Below are positions 36,550-45,191 of a DNA stretch of 62,500 nucleotides, piece after piece. The translations under genes were made by a program, and so were the position numbers. Origin of the DNA: DASVAL01 sp035649575. Lineage in GTDB: Bacteria > Planctomycetota > UBA1135 > UBA2386. The stretch lies in contig DASRJH010000044.1 in NCBI GenBank assembly GCA_035649575.1, forward strand, positions 1-62,500, written 5' to 3'. The first letter of the stretch is position 1. Each line of letters begins with the position of its first letter. A model generated the notes under the pieces. That model ran no database searches. It was not told the origin of the DNA and saw only the letters and a program-made list of their open reading frames with translations.

Positions 36550-38754
36550 ATGTTCGCACCGATCCGCCCGAACTCGTCGCCGCGCGCCGCGGCGTTCTCG
36601 GTCCTTGCATTCTTCCTCCCGTTGCCAACCGCAACGGACACAGCGCTGGCCCAGCAGGATGTGATCGGTTGGGGGAGGATGGTGGTCGACAGCCGCTGGC
36701 ATGAACAGTCTTTCGCCGAGGTGGCGGCGGGTGCGCTCCACACGGCAGCGCGTCGCAGCGACGGCAGCGTCGTGGCCTGGGGCTACAACGACTATGGCCA
36801 GTGCATCGTGCCACCTCTGCCACCGGGACTGTCCTACGTCGAGGTGGCCGGGGGTTATAGACACACAGTCGCGCGCCGCAGCGACGGCAGCGTCGTGGCC
36901 TGGGGCGACAACAGTTTCGGACAACTCAACGTGCCCGCGCTGCCTCCTGGGCTGTCCTACGACCAGGTGTCGGCCGTCTGGAGGCACACGGTAGCGCGTC
37001 GCAGCGACGGCAGCGTCGTGGCCTGGGGTTGGAACGACTATGGCCAGTGCAACGTACCCGCGCTGCCGTCGGGTCTAACCTACGTCGAAGTGGCGGCGGG
37101 CTTTCAGCACTCCGCAGCGCGTCGCAGCGACGGCAGCGTGGTTGCATGGGGCGACAACTACATCGGCCAGTGCAGCGTGCCCGCGCCGCCGGCGGGTCTG
37201 TCCTACGTCGAGGTGGCGGCAGGTCGTTACCACACGGTCGCTCGTCGCAGCGACGGCAGTGTCGTGGCATGGGGTTGGAGCATCTACTGCAACGTGCCGC
37301 TGTTGCCGCCGGGTCTCTCCTACGTCGAGGTGGCGGCGGGTGAGTTGCACACCGTAGCGCGTCGCAGCGATGGCAGCGGGGTGGCCTGGGGCGACAACTC
37401 CTATGGCCAGTGGAACGTACCCGCGCTGCCGCCGGGTCTGACCTACGTCGAAGTGGCGGCGGGCTATGAGCACTCCGCAGCGCGTCGCAGCGACGGCAGC
37501 GTCGTGGCCTGGGGCCGCAACGCCGAGGGCCAGTGCAACGTACCCGCGCCGCCGCCCGGTCTGTCCCACGTCGAGGTGGCAGTGGGTGATTACCACGAAG
37601 TGGCGCGTCGCAGCGACGGCAGCGTCGTGGCCTGGGGCCTCAACAACGATGGCCAGTGCAACGTGCCGGCGCTGCCGCCGGGCCTGTCCTACGTCGAGGT
37701 GGCAGCAGGTGGGGACCACTCAGTTGCGCGGCGCAGCGACGGCAGCGTCGTGGCCTGGGGCTACAACGGCCAAGGCCAGTGCAACGTGCCGGCGCTGCCG
37801 CCGGGGCTGTCCTACGTGGAAGTGGCGACTGCTTCATTCCACACGGTCGCGCGTCGCAGCGACGGCAGCGTCGTGGCCTGGGGCTACAACGTCTATGGCC
37901 AGTGCAACGTGCCGGCGCTGCCGCCGGGCCTGTCCTACGTCGAGGTGGCGGCGGGTGGATCCCACACACTAGCCCGTCGCAGCGATGGCAGCGTGGTGGC
38001 CTGGGGCTTCAACGGCTTTGGCCAGTGCAACGTGCCGGCGCTGCCGCCGGGTCTGTCCTACGTCGAGGTGGCGGGCGGTGGATACCACGCAGTAGCACGT
38101 CGCAGCGACGGCAGCGTCGTGGCCTGGGGCAACATTGGCACCGCACCCGCGCTGCCGCCAGGTCTGACCTACGTGCAGGTGGCAGCTGGGGTATCCCACA
38201 CAGTAGCGCTTCGCAGCGACGGCAGCCTGGTTGCCTGGGGCAACAACTATTATGGCCAGTGCAACGTGCCGGCGCTGCCGCCTGGTCTGACCTTCTGCCA
38301 GATCGCGGCTTGTTCGGGCACGACCGTAGCCATCGTTCGAGCCGGCGCCTACACGACGTTTGGCGCCGGTTGTCCCGGCAGCGCGGGCGTGACGCGGCTC
38401 GAAGCAACCACGCTGCCTCGCGTCGGAGCGACGATGACCGTGCACGTGGAGCCGCTGCCCGTGTCCCTCGCGGTGATGATCTCTGGCCTCAGCAACGTGA
38501 GCTGGGCCGCCGTTCCGCTGCCGCTCGACCTGACGCCGTTCGGTCTCACGAACTGTTCGCTGCGCGTGAGTCTCGACGCGAGCGACGCGCTGATCGGATC
38601 CTTGGGCTCGGCCACTTATTCGCTGCCAGTGCCCGCGAGCGCTGCGCTGGCGGGATTCATCCTGCACCAGCAGGCAGTCGTTCTCGATCCTGCTGCGGGC
38701 AATCCTTCGGGTCTCGTGATGTCGGACGCGGCGACTGCGGTCATCGGCCTGTAG
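36550..38754 (+). CDS. Secreted RCC1-repeat protein with planctomycete-type C-terminal module
   Basis: 734 aa. A signal peptide (about 1-35, ending TALAQQ) precedes 13 RCC1/ATS1-like repeats of about 41 residues, each of the form RRSDGSVVAWG, then N..GQCNVPALPPGL, then SYVEVAAG..HTVA. These form beta-propeller blades, probably two propellers. The last about 130 residues (from FGAGCPGSAG to TAVIGL) are the C-terminal module shared with the genes ending at 41228, 47699 and 50874. Propeller-type proteins of this kind bind proteins or polysaccharides, but no partner can be named. Repeats 5 and 12 are shortened. The gene lies downstream of repeat copy 2 and IS relics. Confidence 0.85.
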   Translation: MFAPIRPNSSPRAAAFSVLAFFLPLPTATDTALAQQDVIGWGRMVVDSRWHEQSFAEVAAGALHTAARRSDGSVVAWGYNDYGQCIVPPLPPGLSYVEVAGGYRHTVARRSDGSVVAWGDNSFGQLNVPALPPGLSYDQVSAVWRHTVARRSDGSVVAWGWNDYGQCNVPALPSGLTYVEVAAGFQHSAARRSDGSVVAWGDNYIGQCSVPAPPAGLSYVEVAAGRYHTVARRSDGSVVAWGWSIYCNVPLLPPGLSYVEVAAGELHTVARRSDGSGVAWGDNSYGQWNVPALPPGLTYVEVAAGYEHSAARRSDGSVVAWGRNAEGQCNVPAPPPGLSHVEVAVGDYHEVARRSDGSVVAWGLNNDGQCNVPALPPGLSYVEVAAGGDHSVARRSDGSVVAWGYNGQGQCNVPALPPGLSYVEVATASFHTVARRSDGSVVAWGYNVYGQCNVPALPPGLSYVEVAAGGSHTLARRSDGSVVAWGFNGFGQCNVPALPPGLSYVEVAGGGYHAVARRSDGSVVAWGNIGTAPALPPGLTYVQVAAGVSHTVALRSDGSLVAWGNNYYGQCNVPALPPGLTFCQIAACSGTTVAIVRAGAYTTFGAGCPGSAGVTRLEATTLPRVGATMTVHVEPLPVSLAVMISGLSNVSWAAVPLPLDLTPFGLTNCSLRVSLDASDALIGSLGSATYSLPVPASAALAGFILHQQAVVLDPAAGNPSGLVMSDAATAVIGL
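36751..38337 (+). repeat. Tandem coding repeats (about 117-126 bp period)
   Basis: Thirteen head-to-tail units begin with CGTCGCAGCGACGGCAGC or a close variant and encode the RCC1 blades. Several units are nearly identical at DNA level, notably those around 37600-38080, which suggests recent duplication or gene conversion. Confidence 0.85.
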
Positions 38755-38810
38755 TGGTGGCTCGTGGCAACGGAGCAAGTTGCATCGCAAGTTCCGAACT
38801 AGGTCGTCCC

Positions 38811-41228
38811 ATGAACTCACGCACGACACGCGTCTTGTTCTCCCTGGCCCAGGCATTCGTCGGCGCTTTGTGGGCGCGGATCCCCGCTCAGTGTTCGACA
38901 CAGTGGCTGCCGGGCCAGGGCATTCCCGGTACGGACGGACAAGTCAGTGCGACCACGATGTGGGACCCCGACGGTGCTGGTCCCATGCCTCCGGTGCTGG
39001 TCGTCGGCGGCCAGTTCCAGGTCGCTGGCTCGGCCTTTGCCAGTAACATCGCAACCTACGATCCAGTCTCCGGTGTCTGGTCGGCGCTGGGTTCGGGGAT
39101 AGCTGGCCCGGTCTACGCCCTGGCGACGCTACCGAACGGGGACGTCGTGGCGGGTGGGAGCTTCACTTCGGCGGGGGGCGTGAGCGCTGCCTACGTTGCG
39201 CGGTGGAATGGCACGAGCTGGTCGGCGCTGGGTTCGGGAATGAGCTCCCCCCTTTTTGGCTCTAGAGACGTCCTCGCCCTGACGACGCTGCCGAACGGCG
39301 ACCTCGTGGCGGGTGGGGGCTTCACTTCGGCGGGAGGCGTGAGCGCTTCCTGCATCGCGCGCTGGGATGGCACGAGCTGGTCGGCGCTGGGCTCGGGAAT
39401 AAGCATGTGGGCTGGCGGAGCCGGAGCCACTGTCAACGCCCTGACGACGCTGCCGAACGGGGACCTCGTGGCGGGTGGGTACTTCACTTTTGCGGGTGGC
39501 GTGAGTGCTTCCAACATCGCGCGCTGGAATGGCACGAGCTGGTCGGCGCTTGGTACGGGAATGCAGCCGAGCGGGGTCCGCACCCTGACGGCGCTGCCGA
39601 ACGGCGACCTCGTGGCGGGTGGTGGCTTCACTTCGGCGGGAGGCGTGAGCGCTTCCCGCATCGCGCGCTGGGATGGTACGAGTTGGTCAGCGCTGGGTGG
39701 GGGAATGAGCAGCAGTGTCGGCGCCCTGACGACGCTGCCGAACGGGGACCTCGTGGCAGGTGGGTACTTCACTGGGGCGGGGGGCGTGAGTGCTTCCAAC
39801 ATTGCGCGGTGGAATGGTGTGACTTGGTCGGCGCTGGGTTCGGGAGTGAGCGGTGGTGTTCCATGGCCCTTATCCCCCCATGTCGCTGCCCTCACGACGC
39901 TGCCGAACGGGGATCTCGTGGCGGGTGGGGCGTTCCCTTTGGCGGGGGGTGTGAGCGCTTCCAACATCGCGCGGTGGGATGGCACGAGCTGGTCGGCGCT
40001 GGGTTCGGGGTTGAACGGAATCGTGTTCGCCCTCACGACGCTGCCGAACGGCGACCTCGTGGCGGGTGGTGGTTTCACGACGGCGGGAGGTGCGAGTGCG
40101 AACTACATCGCGCGCTGGAATGGCACGAGTTGGTTCGCGCTGGGTTCGGGAACGAACTCCGGTGTCTCCGCCTTGACGACGCTGTCGAACGGGGACCTCG
40201 TGGCGGGTGGTGGTTTCACGACGGCGGGAGGTGTGAGTGCGAACTACATCGCGCGCTGGAATGGCACCAGCTGGGCGGCGTTGGGTACGGGAATAAACAG
40301 CTCGGTCTACGCCCTGACGACGCTGCCGAACGGCGATCTCGTGGCGGGTGGGGGCTTCGACTTGGCGGGGGCGGTGACGGCTTTCCGCATCGCGCGCTGG
40401 GATGGCACGAGCTGGTCGGCGCTGGGATCGGGGCTGTTTCCCGGTTCGGTGGTCGCCCTGACGACGCTTCCGAACGGCGACCTCGTGGCAGGTGGGTACT
40501 TCCCTTCCCGCATCGCGCGGTGGAATGGTGTGACTTGGTCGGCGCTGGGTTCGGGAATGAACGGCGTCGTAAACGCCCTGACGACGCTGCCGAACGGGGA
40601 CCTCGTGGCGGGCGGAGATTTCGATTTGGCGGGGGGCGTGAGTGCTTCCAAGATCGCGCGTTGGAATGGCACGAGCTGGTCGGCGCTGGGGTCGGGGATC
40701 AACAACCCTGTGTACGCGCTCACGAGGCTTCCGAACGGGGACGTCGTGGCTGGCGGGAACTTCACTGTCGTCAACGGCGGGGCCTCCCCGTACATGGCGC
40801 AGCTCACGACAACGTGCCCCGCCACTGCTGTCTCCCATGGCTCCGGCTGCACTGGGTCCGGTGGCCCCAACGTGCTGGCCGCCACGTCGCTGCCGTGGAT
40901 CGGGTCGACGTTCCGCTCGGTTGCGACCGGGATGCCGGCGCTTGCGCTCGCGCTCGGTGTGATCGGGTTCAGCACCACATCGATCCCGATGCCGTTGATC
41001 TTGCCGCAGGGTGTGCCGGGTTGCACGCTGCTCGTGACCCCCGATCTGCTCGATGTGTACGTGCCTGCGGCCGGCATCGTGCAGACGCAGGTCGTGCTTC
41101 CGAACACGGTCGCACTTGCTGGCGGCGTTTTCCACCAGCAGGTGGTGCCCATCGAATTCGACGGGACAGGCAGCATCACGGCGCTGACCGGTACGAACGC
41201 GTTGACTCTGACCATCGGGAGTTTTTGA
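38811..41228 (+). CDS. Secreted beta-repeat protein with C-terminal module
   Basis: 805 aa. ATG 38811 opens a signal peptide (VLFSLAQAFVGALWARIPAQC). Twelve repeats of about 48-55 residues follow, with the pattern ALTTLPNGDLVAGGGFTSAGGV then SASRIARWDGTSWSALGSG, like delta-60/kelch-type propeller blades. The last about 130 residues (GSGCTGSGGPNVLAATSLP to LTIGSF) are the shared C-terminal module. It follows the RCC1 gene by 56 bp on the same strand and is likely co-transcribed. It is clearly homologous to the 835-aa protein at 45192. Surface or exported location is inferred; no enzymatic motif is visible. Confidence 0.85.
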   Translation: MNSRTTRVLFSLAQAFVGALWARIPAQCSTQWLPGQGIPGTDGQVSATTMWDPDGAGPMPPVLVVGGQFQVAGSAFASNIATYDPVSGVWSALGSGIAGPVYALATLPNGDVVAGGSFTSAGGVSAAYVARWNGTSWSALGSGMSSPLFGSRDVLALTTLPNGDLVAGGGFTSAGGVSASCIARWDGTSWSALGSGISMWAGGAGATVNALTTLPNGDLVAGGYFTFAGGVSASNIARWNGTSWSALGTGMQPSGVRTLTALPNGDLVAGGGFTSAGGVSASRIARWDGTSWSALGGGMSSSVGALTTLPNGDLVAGGYFTGAGGVSASNIARWNGVTWSALGSGVSGGVPWPLSPHVAALTTLPNGDLVAGGAFPLAGGVSASNIARWDGTSWSALGSGLNGIVFALTTLPNGDLVAGGGFTTAGGASANYIARWNGTSWFALGSGTNSGVSALTTLSNGDLVAGGGFTTAGGVSANYIARWNGTSWAALGTGINSSVYALTTLPNGDLVAGGGFDLAGAVTAFRIARWDGTSWSALGSGLFPGSVVALTTLPNGDLVAGGYFPSRIARWNGVTWSALGSGMNGVVNALTTLPNGDLVAGGDFDLAGGVSASKIARWNGTSWSALGSGINNPVYALTRLPNGDVVAGGNFTVVNGGASPYMAQLTTTCPATAVSHGSGCTGSGGPNVLAATSLPWIGSTFRSVATGMPALALALGVIGFSTTSIPMPLILPQGVPGCTLLVTPDLLDVYVPAAGIVQTQVVLPNTVALAGGVFHQQVVPIEFDGTGSITALTGTNALTLTIGSF

Positions 41229-41339
41229 GTTCGGCCGCGAATGACCACGCGAAGCGGCCTCGAGATCGCATGCGGGAACGGAGCATCCCGTTTGCGGGCA
41301 CATCGCGCCGCGCCGCAGTCGCGAGACTCGCCGTCGGAT

Positions 41340-41649
41340 GGTCACAACCTGCTGCTGGTGCTGAAGCTCAGCGACGCGCAGATGGGGACCGCAAGTGCAC
41401 GCGTTCAGTCAACGCCTTCGCGAAACTCAACTCGATCTCGATGTGCAGTCGACCGGCGTCGGCGAGTTCGACGGGCTCGAGATCGGCGATGGACAGTACA
41501 TCCTGTCCTTCCGTGCCCCAGATGTGGATCGCCTGATCGCGGAGCTGCACCCGCTGCTGCGCCGTTCACCGCTCTGCGACGGCGGACACTTGGTGCGCAT
41601 GGTGCAGAGCGACACGGGTCGCTGGGAGCGAAAGGTGGCGCCGATCTGA
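41340..41649 (+). pseudogene. Frameshifted small gene of unknown family
   Basis: One frame encodes HNLLLVLKLSDAQMGTAS (from 41340). A second, from GTG 41395, continues HAFSQRLRETQLDLDV, TGVGEFDGLEIGDGQYILSF, APDVDRLIAELHPLL and ends at 41649. Together they look like one small protein of about 100 aa broken by a frameshift near 41390. The layout resembles small cytoplasmic proteins sometimes found as immunity partners, but I cannot name the family. The 84-codon part from GTG 41395 could still be translated. 41650-41776 holds nothing I recognise. Confidence 0.45.
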
Positions 41650-41776
41650 AGCGGACCACCTTCCGCCGCACAATCAGCCCGAGACGAGCGACCTTGAACT
41701 ACCGCGCCGCGGTGCGACGCTGACCGACCAGGTGCCCGGCGTGCCCGACTTCCTGTAGCGATGCGGGCGGGGCAGC

Positions 41777-42820
41777 TCACAGCGCGAGGCGCGGGTGGAT
41801 CACACCGTCTTGCGCGAACGCGATCAGGCCGTGGCCGGGCGCGAACCAGAACTGGTACTCGCGTTGGCCGACGCCGAGATCGTGGCGATTCCACGCGAGC
41901 GTCACGCGCAACCAGAGGACGTCGCGGAGTTCCTGCGCGCCGACGCGGCGCGGTTCCACCCACGACCACATGCCGAACGCCGTCATCAGGCCACCGATCG
42001 GCGGCGAGGTCATGGGGCGACTCACTTGCGTCGCGGTCGCCAACGCCCCGACCATCGGCGCCTGACTCGCGTGGATCCACACCGGGCACGACTGGCTCCA
42101 GGTCTCGCGCCAGTTGTCGGTGACCGACTCGCGCCCTCGCAGCCGATCCGCGTCGAAGTACAACAGGTCCTCTGCGTCGGGCACGGTGATGCGCCATCGC
42201 TGCGCCGATGGCCCCGCGAACGGTGACTGTGCGGGCACGTCCTCGACGCCGAACGTGAGGCCGTCGGCGAGCGACACCACCGTGCCAGGCTGCTGCCGGT
42301 AGGCCAAGAAGTCGGCCGGCATTGCCTGGATCACCTGGTACTGCCCCGTGAAGCTGATCGGCAGCTCGATGCGGCCATTCTGCACGTCGACGACCGTCGG
42401 GTCGATGTCGATGATGTCGCCGTTGCGCGTGTGCCGCGCGCGCACGTTGCCGGGCCCGGTCTGGATGACCGCCGTCGGTCGATACGGCGCACGCAGCGTC
42501 GCAAGCTGCTCGAAGCGCAGGGCCGGCTCGACGAGGAACGGTTGTCCGGGCGGCGACACGACGGCCGGGTGGGCGACGGTCCCCGGGGTCGGGCGCGGGG
42601 TCAGGTCGCGGATGAGGATTGTGGTCGGGGTCGTCAGGGCTCCAGCAGGAACCGTCAGCATCAGGCCAGTCTGCACGCCGCTGTCGACGGTGATGACGCC
42701 ACCTTCGGGGCCGATCGTCGCGGCAGCAATGACCGGAGGACTGTTGGAATTGGAACTGTTGCAAGACACGGCCGCGAGGCCGCAGAGCACTAGAGGACAC
42801 AATCTCATGGCCCGGGTCAT
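41777..42820 (-). CDS. Lipoprotein with ZU5-like domain
   Basis: 347 aa from ATG 42820 (or 343 aa from ATG 42808; neither has a clear Shine-Dalgarno site). The signal peptide ends in lipobox AAVSC, so the protein is probably a surface or periplasmic lipoprotein. Residues about 30-75 read IGPEGGVITVDSGV then LTVPAGALTTPTTILI, the typical start of a ZU5 domain. Residues about 80-150 continue as a beta-rich region. The rest includes VPDAEDLLYFDADRL and a Trp-rich C-terminal part (WSWVEPRR, WLRVTLAWNRHDLG). No enzymatic motif. It is the only gene on this strand in its neighbourhood, and the sequence upstream of it is relic material. Confidence 0.75.
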   Translation of the reverse strand: MTRAMRLCPLVLCGLAAVSCNSSNSNSPPVIAAATIGPEGGVITVDSGVQTGLMLTVPAGALTTPTTILIRDLTPRPTPGTVAHPAVVSPPGQPFLVEPALRFEQLATLRAPYRPTAVIQTGPGNVRARHTRNGDIIDIDPTVVDVQNGRIELPISFTGQYQVIQAMPADFLAYRQQPGTVVSLADGLTFGVEDVPAQSPFAGPSAQRWRITVPDAEDLLYFDADRLRGRESVTDNWRETWSQSCPVWIHASQAPMVGALATATQVSRPMTSPPIGGLMTAFGMWSWVEPRRVGAQELRDVLWLRVTLAWNRHDLGVGQREYQFWFAPGHGLIAFAQDGVIHPRLAL

Positions 42821-42909
42821 AGCCGCGGGCCGGCAATCGGTAACGGCAGGACGGCGACCGCCCACAATGGCAAGGTTGCGGACCCCGATGACCGCCCGCC
42901 AAAGGTCCA

Positions 42910-43070
42910 CGGCGTCGCTACTTCGCCGACAGGTCCTGCAGCAGGGGACTGCGGGCGAGCAGTCATGGCTCGACGTCATCATCGTCGACGTCGCTGCTCT
43001 GCACGCACAGGAGCCAGCCGAGGTAGACAGCGCGCAGGTCCCCACGGCCGAGCTCCACCCGCGGCGAGGG
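42910..43070 (-). pseudogene. Relic of a hypothetical gene
   Basis: On the minus strand, a frame encodes SPRVELGRGDLRAVYLGWLL then CVQSSDVDDDDVEP, followed by a TGA and a further short open stretch. The ELxRGDLRALYLGWL block recurs in uncharacterised proteins I have seen in planctomycete-like genomes, but I cannot name the family. No start or complete domain is present. Confidence 0.35.
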
Positions 43071-43077
43071 TCGGCTG

Positions 43078-43345
43078 TCAGAGCCACAGGAAGCGAACGC
43101 TGTTCGTACCGCGTAGCGTGCCCCCCGAGTCCAACACGAGGCCCTGCGCGTAGAGCGTACCGGGGGGAAGTGGTGGCAGGGGCACCGTGATGCTGCCGCC
43201 GGCGCCAATCCCGATAAGGACGTCGGGTGACACGAGGACGGTGACGTACGGCCACAGCGGGACGCTGACCGCCGTCCCTCCGAAGGCCATCAACACCGGT
43301 GTGAGCCCCGTGCCCGCGATCGAGAGCAGAACCGTGCTTGTGGAA
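43078..43345 (-). pseudogene. 3' end of a secreted-protein gene (C-terminal module relic)
   Basis: On the minus strand a frame of about 88 codons ending at 43078 reads TVLLSIAGTGLTPVLMAFGG, then PLPPLPPGTLYAQGLVLDSG and GTLRGTNSVRFLWL. This matches the end of the C-terminal module found in the intact secreted proteins nearby (a TLYxQ strand followed by a TNxxRxxIG-like end). The 5' part, signal peptide and repeats are missing; the IS91 relic lies about 180 bp beyond the break. Confidence 0.6.
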
Positions 43346-43527
43346 CCGTGGTAGAACCGACATCGTGGAGGCGCCGTTGAAAGTGGCGATTAGCCCGTAG
43401 CTGCGGCCGGCGCGGGTGCGGCGTCGCGCGACCATGCCGGCGCCGGTTGAGTGCGTGACGCAGTGCGGATAGAGACGCCGAAACGTCGAATGCACGTTTC
43501 GCGTCCGGCCCCGGCATCGCGCGGGCG

Positions 43528-43720
43528 CGCAAGGGGCGCGGGTTCTGCCCGTCGTGCGGGGCGCGGCGGATGGCGGACACGGCGGCGTGGCTGGTCGACC
43601 GGGTTCTGCCGGCGGTTCCGTATCGACAGTGGGTACTGTCGCTGCCGTATCGGGTGCAGGTGCTGTGCGCGTACGACCCGGCCGCGGCGGCGGCGGTGGC
43701 GGCGATCCACACGCTGGAGC
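43528..43720 (+). mobile_element. IS91-family transposase relic, second copy
   Basis: About 60 codons match the zinc-finger end and following region of IS91 transposases: KGRGFCPSCGARRM, then TAAWLVDRVLPAVPYRQWV and LSLPYRVQVLCAYDP. It is diverged from the relic at 28785 and lacks both the start and the catalytic region. 43721-43922 holds nothing I recognise. Confidence 0.75.
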
Positions 43721-43922
43721 GGTCGCGACGCGGCTGGGAGCGGCGCAACCTCCGCTGCAGATCACCGCTGCGACTGCTGGGCGCGGTCGCGCGCCCCGCG
43801 CACGTCCGGGCTGGTGGCCTGCGCCCCGTCCACGCCGGGTCACCTGTTAGCTCCTGCGGAGACCGCGGCTTCCGATAGCTCGAGCTGCCCGAGATCGCCG
43901 CCTTGTCGGCATCATGTGTGCG

Positions 43923-44975
43923 CTACGACCGCGGTCGCACCAACGGCAGGTGCACGCCCCCCACGAGCGCGCCGTCCTTCACATCCCGGATCTCGATCTC
44001 GACGCCATCGCCTTCGCCGGTGAGAGCTAGCCGCCGATCCGTGGACGCGCTGTCCGGATCACCCGGCTTCAGAGAGCGCGGCGCGAGATCGAGAACCTCC
44101 TGGGCAATCGTCTCGTCCCGACCGCCGCGGTGGCGCCAGCTCACGCGTGCGCGTACCCGGTGCGGGCGGCCAAGAAGATTGTACATCGCGCCGAACAGCT
44201 CGATCGACCTCGCCCCTGGAGCCAACGCGGGCGCCGCGTAGACCGCGACCTCGTCGCGATCGACGTCGAGCGGCTCAGGCGCACTGCACAAGCCGTTGCA
44301 GTTGCGCAAAAGCAAGCTCACGCCGTCGAAGAAGTCCGCCCTGCGCGTCTCCGAGACGTGTACTGGCTCGAACCCGTGCTTGCGGAACTCGCCGATCAAC
44401 GTCATCGCGCCGTTCGGCATCAACGAGTCGTGGCCACCGTCGCTTGCGGCGATGTTGTTGGCCTCGGGCGTGACCGTGAAGCCCCCCTCGTCGCTGCCGA
44501 CCACGCACGAGGTCACGCAGATCCACTCGCGGGCGATCCGGCAGTACTGGCGTATCGTCTCCTGGGGATCGGTCAGGTGGTACAGGATGCCGCACATCAT
44601 GACGACGTCGAACAACCTGTCACCGTGCGCGCGGATCCACGAGTCGCAGCTTTGCACCGAGAACTCTGCGTTGTCGTGGCTGCGCAGCCGAGCGATGAAG
44701 CGCGCCTTCTCGACGTTGACGGCGCGGCAGTCGAACCCGACGAGCCGCCTCGCGCCGTGCTCGAGCGCACCGAAGCCGTAGGCGCCCTCGTTGCAACCGA
44801 CGTCAAGCACGGACTTGCCGCACCAGAACCCGTCGTGAATCGGCGGACAGAAGACCTCGCGGTGGCCCTGGTCGTCACACGGCGGCGTCGCGTCGGTGCG
44901 CACGCCACAGAGATCCCAGCTGTAGTACCAAGGGGCGAGGCGACGAACCTCGGCCTCGATCGCCGATCTGTCCAT
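43923..44975 (-). CDS. SAM-dependent methyltransferase (CmoB-like fold)
   Basis: 350 aa from ATG 44975; upstream in-frame codons to 45059 lie in repeat-flanking sequence and were excluded. The N-terminal part (APWYYSWDLCG) resembles that of CmoB and lipid or sugar methyltransferases. The Rossmann core has motif I VLDVGCNEGAYGFGALEHGA (about 62-81), an acidic end of strand 2 (LVGFD), and MMCGILYHLTDPQETIRQY (about 127-145). A C-terminal part of about 130 residues is strand-rich (VEIEIRDVKDGALVGGVHL) and may be a separate binding domain. The substrate is unknown; class-I methyltransferase identity is firm. Confidence 0.82.
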   Translation of the reverse strand: MDRSAIEAEVRRLAPWYYSWDLCGVRTDATPPCDDQGHREVFCPPIHDGFWCGKSVLDVGCNEGAYGFGALEHGARRLVGFDCRAVNVEKARFIARLRSHDNAEFSVQSCDSWIRAHGDRLFDVVMMCGILYHLTDPQETIRQYCRIAREWICVTSCVVGSDEGGFTVTPEANNIAASDGGHDSLMPNGAMTLIGEFRKHGFEPVHVSETRRADFFDGVSLLLRNCNGLCSAPEPLDVDRDEVAVYAAPALAPGARSIELFGAMYNLLGRPHRVRARVSWRHRGGRDETIAQEVLDLAPRSLKPGDPDSASTDRRLALTGEGDGVEIEIRDVKDGALVGGVHLPLVRPRS

Positions 44976-45066
44976 TGAACTCACGATACCGGCAGTGCGG
45001 TGACCAGGAAGCAGGTCGCGGCGGGGCACCGGTGTGCTCGGTGCGCGAATCGTCGGCAAGGACGCC

Positions 45067-45185
45067 TGGAGCTGCGGGCATCAAGGGCTGCCAAGGGTGC
45101 GACTTGACGGGGTTCCGCACGCGGCGGATCGTGTCGAGGCGGGCCCCGGGTGGTCCGGGACACTGCTTCAGTTTTCCTACACCCC
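45067..45185 (+). repeat. Dispersed repeat, copy 3 (119 bp)
   Basis: The longest of three copies, running from TGGAGCTGCGGGCATCAAGG to TTTTCCTACACCCC. It ends 6 bases before the ATG of a secreted repeat-protein gene (45192) and so covers the place where that gene's promoter or leader should be. No good Shine-Dalgarno site lies between it and the ATG. Confidence 0.88.
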
Positions 45186-45191
45186 ACCCTC

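Noticed and set aside
36751..40790. Direct repeats as a CRISPR array
   Set aside because: The period is 117-165 bases and the units are coding blades of two secreted proteins, not short repeats with unique spacers.
43451..44023. 190-codon plus-strand frame across the IS91 relic
   Set aside because: Arg/Ser-rich translation in a frame different from the recognised transposase fragment.
44976..45059. Upstream start for the methyltransferase
   Set aside because: The extra 28 codons are Pro/Arg-rich and run towards repeat copy 3. The family-like sequence begins at ATG 44975.
29925..45185. The dispersed repeat as integron attC sites
   Set aside because: No integrase-recombination core (GTTRRRY) or characteristic R'/R'' arms are visible, and no integron integrase is in the window.
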